Assembly (NCBI RefSeq): GCF_964204645.1
Contig: NC_134025.1
Span: 28,054,001-28,118,000 of the forward strand
Direction of reading: 5' to 3'
Length of the DNA: 64,000 nucleotides
Origin: Tubulanus polymorphus
Lineage: Eukaryota > Nemertea > Palaeonemertea > Tubulaniformes > Tubulanidae
A model generated the notes under the pieces. The model was given only the letters and a program-made list of their open reading frames with translations, made no database searches and was not told the DNA's origin. Shown here piece after piece: positions 59,701 through 64,000 of this stretch (its first letter is position 1; each line of letters opens with the position of its first letter). The translations under genes and the position numbers were made by a program.

Positions 59701-61630
59701 AAACTGATCAGAGAACTAAGAGTTAATCACTGTCCGAGCTTCTCTCACATTTACTGTCAATTCTCACAGCTTTCTGTTTGTATATTCCGGTCGACGAATG
59801 CTCTTTTTTGGCAAAGACTGAATCGACATTTTTCCATAGATTAGAACGATAAGAGCGTGTATTAATTCCGGCTCGTATCAAATTTTTTCATCACTGCAGA
59901 TTTACATGCAGGGATTATTCAAATGAAATTACCCTCACAGCAGTGTTTTAGAATCGTGATTATGTTGTTGGGATTGCCGAGTGTTTTATTATATTTACTT
60001 ATAATCAGTGGAGATATGGATTTTGTGGATCACAGCCGCGGTTTATACTGCTTTTGAATATGAGATTTGATGGGATTTATACCACCAGCGAACGGCTTAT
60101 CCAGCATCTCGTGGGTTCATGTATCGATAAAAATATTTCGATACAAGGACGAATGACTTTTTCATATGAATCATTGAACCCGATTGATTCTCTCATCTCT
60201 AGTCCTGGAACGGTGAGGGTTAATGTAATATTAAGATATTAGATGGATGTGGTGGCAGAATGAAGGAATATTCATTATTGACAATAACCGGGGACCTCTG
60301 GCTCTTGAGTGAATATATCTAATTAGTCGGAGACACTAGACTCGTAAAACAAGTCGTACATAGTGTCACTGTGTCTGCAACATAAACTATCATCTATTGA
60401 AATAATGACTGCATAATCTGAGGAAAATCTTACAATCTGAGCTTAATCATTTGTACTATCTCAGGACTGACTGGCTTTATTCTACCCTAAGCCACACTTC
60501 AATTCTATCAAAATCACCGGAAATAAATTGTGGGCCTTCGATTGTCATAGATTTAACTGGATCTACTGTAATAGTCTCCCGTGTAACTAACCCATTTTGT
60601 ATATCGTATTACATAAATTTTTATCGCGGAGGATGGTGTGATAAATATTGATATGATGTGGAGGATTTTTTCAGATGTCTGCAGAATCTCTACTCGCGTG
60701 ACACAAGATTTGTGTGTGCAGAATCTCTCGTGGCAAATCTCATGTGGATTGTTTTGGCCCATTTTGCTGGCTAGTTTTATTGATGATATTTGAAATGATA
60801 AATCACATGAGATTCGTATTCGGTGACTTTATATCGCTCATTCCCGGTTGATTTAAAGCAATTCTCGGTTTCAGTTCGGGGTTATATCGTCTTAATGGCT
60901 CAGACCAGTCCACTCTTTTACAGATTGGATATCATAGCTACTACTTTTCCATAATCACGTGGAAAAATGAATAAACCTTTTTCAAATATTCCTTGTTTAT
61001 TTCAAGTTTTATTTGTGATACTAATGGCGATGTCCAGGAATGACATTTGACTGATATCAATTCCACAAGTGACATTTGACTAGTGGAATCTTTTATCCAA
61101 CTTGTCTAAATTCTGCTAAAAAGACATTATATTTATAAACCATGGATTCTTCAGCTGTATACTTATATCTGCATGCATGAAATCATCGATTTTGGATGTA
61201 GATACGTTTGAAATATTGAACAATAAATCAAAATTGAAAGTGGTATCTGTATTTAGGATGAAACTGATGGAATTTCAATCATCTTTTTAATTGCCAGTGG
61301 CAGGAAGGAGATAACTGGGGTAGGAAGCAAACAATATCATCCAGATTTTTGTGTTACAACTGAATAAAAGACGAGATAGAAATTGAGTTTGAAATTTTTT
61401 TTTTTTGCATTTATAACTGAAGATTGAGCAAGAAGCATTGAATTTGGACTGACTTTTCAATTGATCTACATCTGTATAATGAGTTTCTTAAGTGCAAATT
61501 TTTGCAGTTCATGGATTATGTAGTTCAAACATATGTAGAAATTCGTTTTTTTTGTGTGACCTGTTGAATGATGCTTGTAGCAGCAGTCTCCATTCAGTAC
61601 GGTATAGCCCAACAGTATTCTGCTTCACAG
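56716..61630. other. Non-coding stretch between CTNNB1 and the C1-domain gene
   Basis: No supported coding sequence occurs in about 4.9 kb. An imperfect inverted repeat lies at 57128-57244. The longest open frame (59248-59556, plus, 102 codons) has a hydrophobic patch but no family resemblance and no flanking splice signals I trust. The region probably contains the promoter, 5' UTR exon(s) and first intron of the downstream gene. Confidence 0.45.
57128..57244. repeat. Imperfect inverted repeat, possible decayed foldback element
   Basis: CCACCAACGATT at 57128-57139 pairs with AATCGTTAGTGG at 57233-57244 with one mismatch. Further short complementary blocks built on GGTTAACTAAC/GGTAACTAAC lie inside. 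No clear target duplication was found. It may be a degraded MITE. Confidence 0.4.
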
Positions 61631-61631
61631 A

Positions 61632-63974
61632 ATGGTTGAAACGAAACTAACAGAAGTAAGTACTAAATCTAAGAGACAGAATTGAATATTCATTAAAATC
61701 CTGATCTTCAAATATGATCCTTTGTGATAATGCACACATTACTAGTCAGCTGCTTAGAATATCTCTCACAATCTAGTGTCATCCAGTTCAATCTTGAAAT
61801 GATGAATATCGAATGATTTGTAAATATTATGGTTTCATTTGCATTATGTATTAATCTGTTTAAAGCGTTCGTGCTCATGCTGCGATTTTATACAAGATTG
61901 TTGACATTTGTCACAAGTTAAAATATTCTTCACAAAAGGTGTTTGTCTTGCCTTTGTGCGCTTGCCAATAAAATGTCCCTCATGTATTATATATGTCAGT
62001 ACTGGTTCCCTTCAGTACACAAATAACGCACATGCACATGGTTGACGGTTTACCGTTGATAGTTTTGTTTGCAACGACTAGCTTTGGCTGTAATCGAATT
62101 TCATTTAATCATTCATCCTGCATTTTGAGTATGGATTAAATAGATTCAAGGTAATTGAAATAAAAGATACTGAATTCCGTGAATTGACACAATTCTTCAT
62201 CCTGATAACAAACTACCTGATTGTAGAATTATCACGCGGAATGTTGAAGTGTATGTTGCAGTCGCCATCTATACTACTGGATGCTAAATATTTATAGCCC
62301 GTTGCGGTATTATATCATATCAATATGAAACAAACAATAACATCAGTGTAATATAGAATCTGTAGTAGATGTTGAAGTCCTCTTCAATGAAATATCTATT
62401 GTTAGTAGGAAACAGTGAATGTATGCGGTAACAGGAATTATATCAATTCATTGTCCGGATATTGTCAACTTAGATTAACTCATTAAACTAACATTTCATC
62501 ATCGGATTTTCAAATGATGTTGGATATGTTACAGTTATTCTAGCAGTCTGCTGCATGAGTGAGTATTTCTAATGAAATTGTCTCTTGATTCTAAATCTCA
62601 ACAACCTCGTTTTATCTTGAAGTGAGATATGACTGTGATGATTTTCAAGGCAATGTCCGAAATAGATCAGATCAACTTCTCATGATTTAACAGATATCTG
62701 TGGATTCATGTTGCGATTACTATATGGTGATGTATGTCATGAGATCCAGTTTGTTCTACTTTTCCTTGTCTAATTACTCATAGCTTTACAACTGAATCTA
62801 CTTATTTTGCCTCAAGTCCCGAATATCAATGGATACGATGTGTGTCGGTGATACTTAAAAATTGATTTGTTGACAGAGAAATGAATGAGTCAGATGGTAC
62901 AGATTTTGGTGTCGTATACTTTTTATTTGTCACCAAACGTCCATATGTTCCGTGGCATGAATGGAAGTTGAGGATGCTTCAGATGACTGTTGAAACGTGA
63001 TACGAGGCTGATTTTCTTGTCGTTCTAGAATAGAAAAATTATGTTGACTTAGACACGATTTCTAGGAAAGTTTTGGCTCGTTAAAGTAGAGTATGTTTTC
63101 TGTACGTTATGGTAAGTTTCTCTGGGATGTGTAATGATCCGTTTAATGTCTCTCGCTATATTTGCCGAAACAAATTTCTCACAGAAATCATGTGCCTTGA
63201 ATGAGTTTAGTACAAGTGTCTGAAGAGAGATGAAAATGTCATTGATAACCGATTAATGCATCAATTCTGTTGATTGTCTGTCTGAATATCTTCTGCTGCG
63301 GTTTCGACTCCCAGTTCTTCACGCGTCAGTGAAGAGCGGCTGTTTTTTCGGGTCTCTTGCGAAAATCGTCTGCCGCAAGAAAGAAGTCTTTAATTCCTTC
63401 AATCGAATTAGTGAAGAAATGGAAGAGTTTAAAATGCGAAGATTTATCAATCTCGACTCGATTTAGTGCAGAATGAATGGTTTAGTCTCCGTATAGTGGA
63501 GTCTGTCACTGCGACTCCCGTTTCATAAGATAAATCACCTTGTTGGATAAAGGTCTCAGTTTTCAGTTGCAGGATTTACTGTCTCGTGGTTCTATCCAAA
63601 CATTGCATATGGATTGTATATGTAGCTCGGTTAAAACCACCAGTCCCTTGTCTCCGGAGCCAGTAAGTAACGACTGTCCGGTGTTTTGAATCGTTTTCCG
63701 TCGTCAGGGCTTTATTTCAATTAAAGGTTGTTCTGACATCAACAGGATATTGCGGAGATAAGGTGTTCTTCAATTTATTTTAAATCGTTTAATGGAAGAA
63801 GAAAATGTGCTAGATTTTTTTAATTCATTCGCTATTCAGCATTATTTTTTTGGTGTATTTCCAGCCTGAAGACATTGGTAAATGCCATACATTTCATTTA
63901 AGGACGTTTAAGAGATCTAGACCTTGTAACTTATGCGGAAAAACTATCGTAAATCAAGGTGTCACTTGTAGAGG
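61632..63974 (+). CDS. C1 (phorbol-ester/DAG-type) zinc-finger gene, 5' part only; possibly tensin
   Basis: The exon 63865-63974 is bounded by a CAG acceptor and a GTAAGT donor. It encodes a C1-type zinc finger start: the first His in KCHTFHLRTF, then RPCNLCGKTI and GVTCR. This matches the HX(10-12)CX2C...C spacing of C1 domains, and the finger is completed in an exon beyond the right edge. It begins in phase 0. A tiny candidate first exon at 61632-61655 (MVETKLTE, after a CACAG acceptor and before GTAAGT) also ends in phase 0, so the joined frame would run MVETKLTE|PEDIGKCHTF; this is inferred. An N-terminal C1 finger occurs in tensins, chimaerins, RasGRPs, PKCs and others. A near-N-terminal position with no preceding domain makes tensin one reasonable candidate, but the family is undecided. 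Confidence 0.5.
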
Positions 63975-64000
63975 TAAGTAACATAACTACACGGAATTCA

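Overview
This 64 kb window is animal nuclear DNA. It is AT-rich, its genes are split into many short exons with GT-AG introns and AATAAA signals, and nothing bacterial is present. The proteins (FIG4, RAB39, DCAF6, an interferon regulatory factor, CASD1, a calmodulin-like protein, UBE2E, beta-catenin) and the compact introns suggest a marine invertebrate. A lophotrochozoan such as a mollusc is my best guess, but this is inferred from general protein character and not proven.

Layout from left to right. FIG4 (minus, 3' end beyond the left edge) is head-to-head with RAB39 (plus), with 288 bp between their start codons. DCAF6 (plus, 7.4-11.9 kb) is followed by a small TA-flanked MITE and by an IRF gene on the minus strand whose coding region is a single exon. 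IRF is head-to-head with CASD1 (plus, 14.7-23.0 kb). A calmodulin-like gene (23.8-25.1 kb) and UBE2E (26.7-27.6 kb) follow on the plus strand. From 28.5 to 45.8 kb the minus strand carries a large ankyrin-repeat gene of at least 23 coding exons that I cannot assign to a named family. CTNNB1/armadillo (plus, 50.0-55.0 kb, 3' UTR to about 56.7 kb) comes next. A long non-coding stretch leads to the 5' end of another plus-strand gene, which encodes a C1 zinc finger (tensin-like at best) and runs off the right edge.

Functionally the genes are mostly unrelated housekeeping or signalling genes: phosphoinositide turnover and Rab traffic (FIG4, RAB39), ubiquitin-pathway parts (DCAF6, UBE2E), sialate O-acetylation (CASD1), innate-type transcription control (IRF), calcium sensing (calmodulin-like) and Wnt/adhesion (beta-catenin). 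There is no operon-like system. The most unusual items are the ankyrin gene, in which every exon but one has a length divisible by three and its introns lie between codons, the single exon that breaks that pattern, and several short non-autonomous DNA-transposon remnants. Exon coordinates were read by hand from splice consensus plus remembered protein family sequences; single-base errors are possible.
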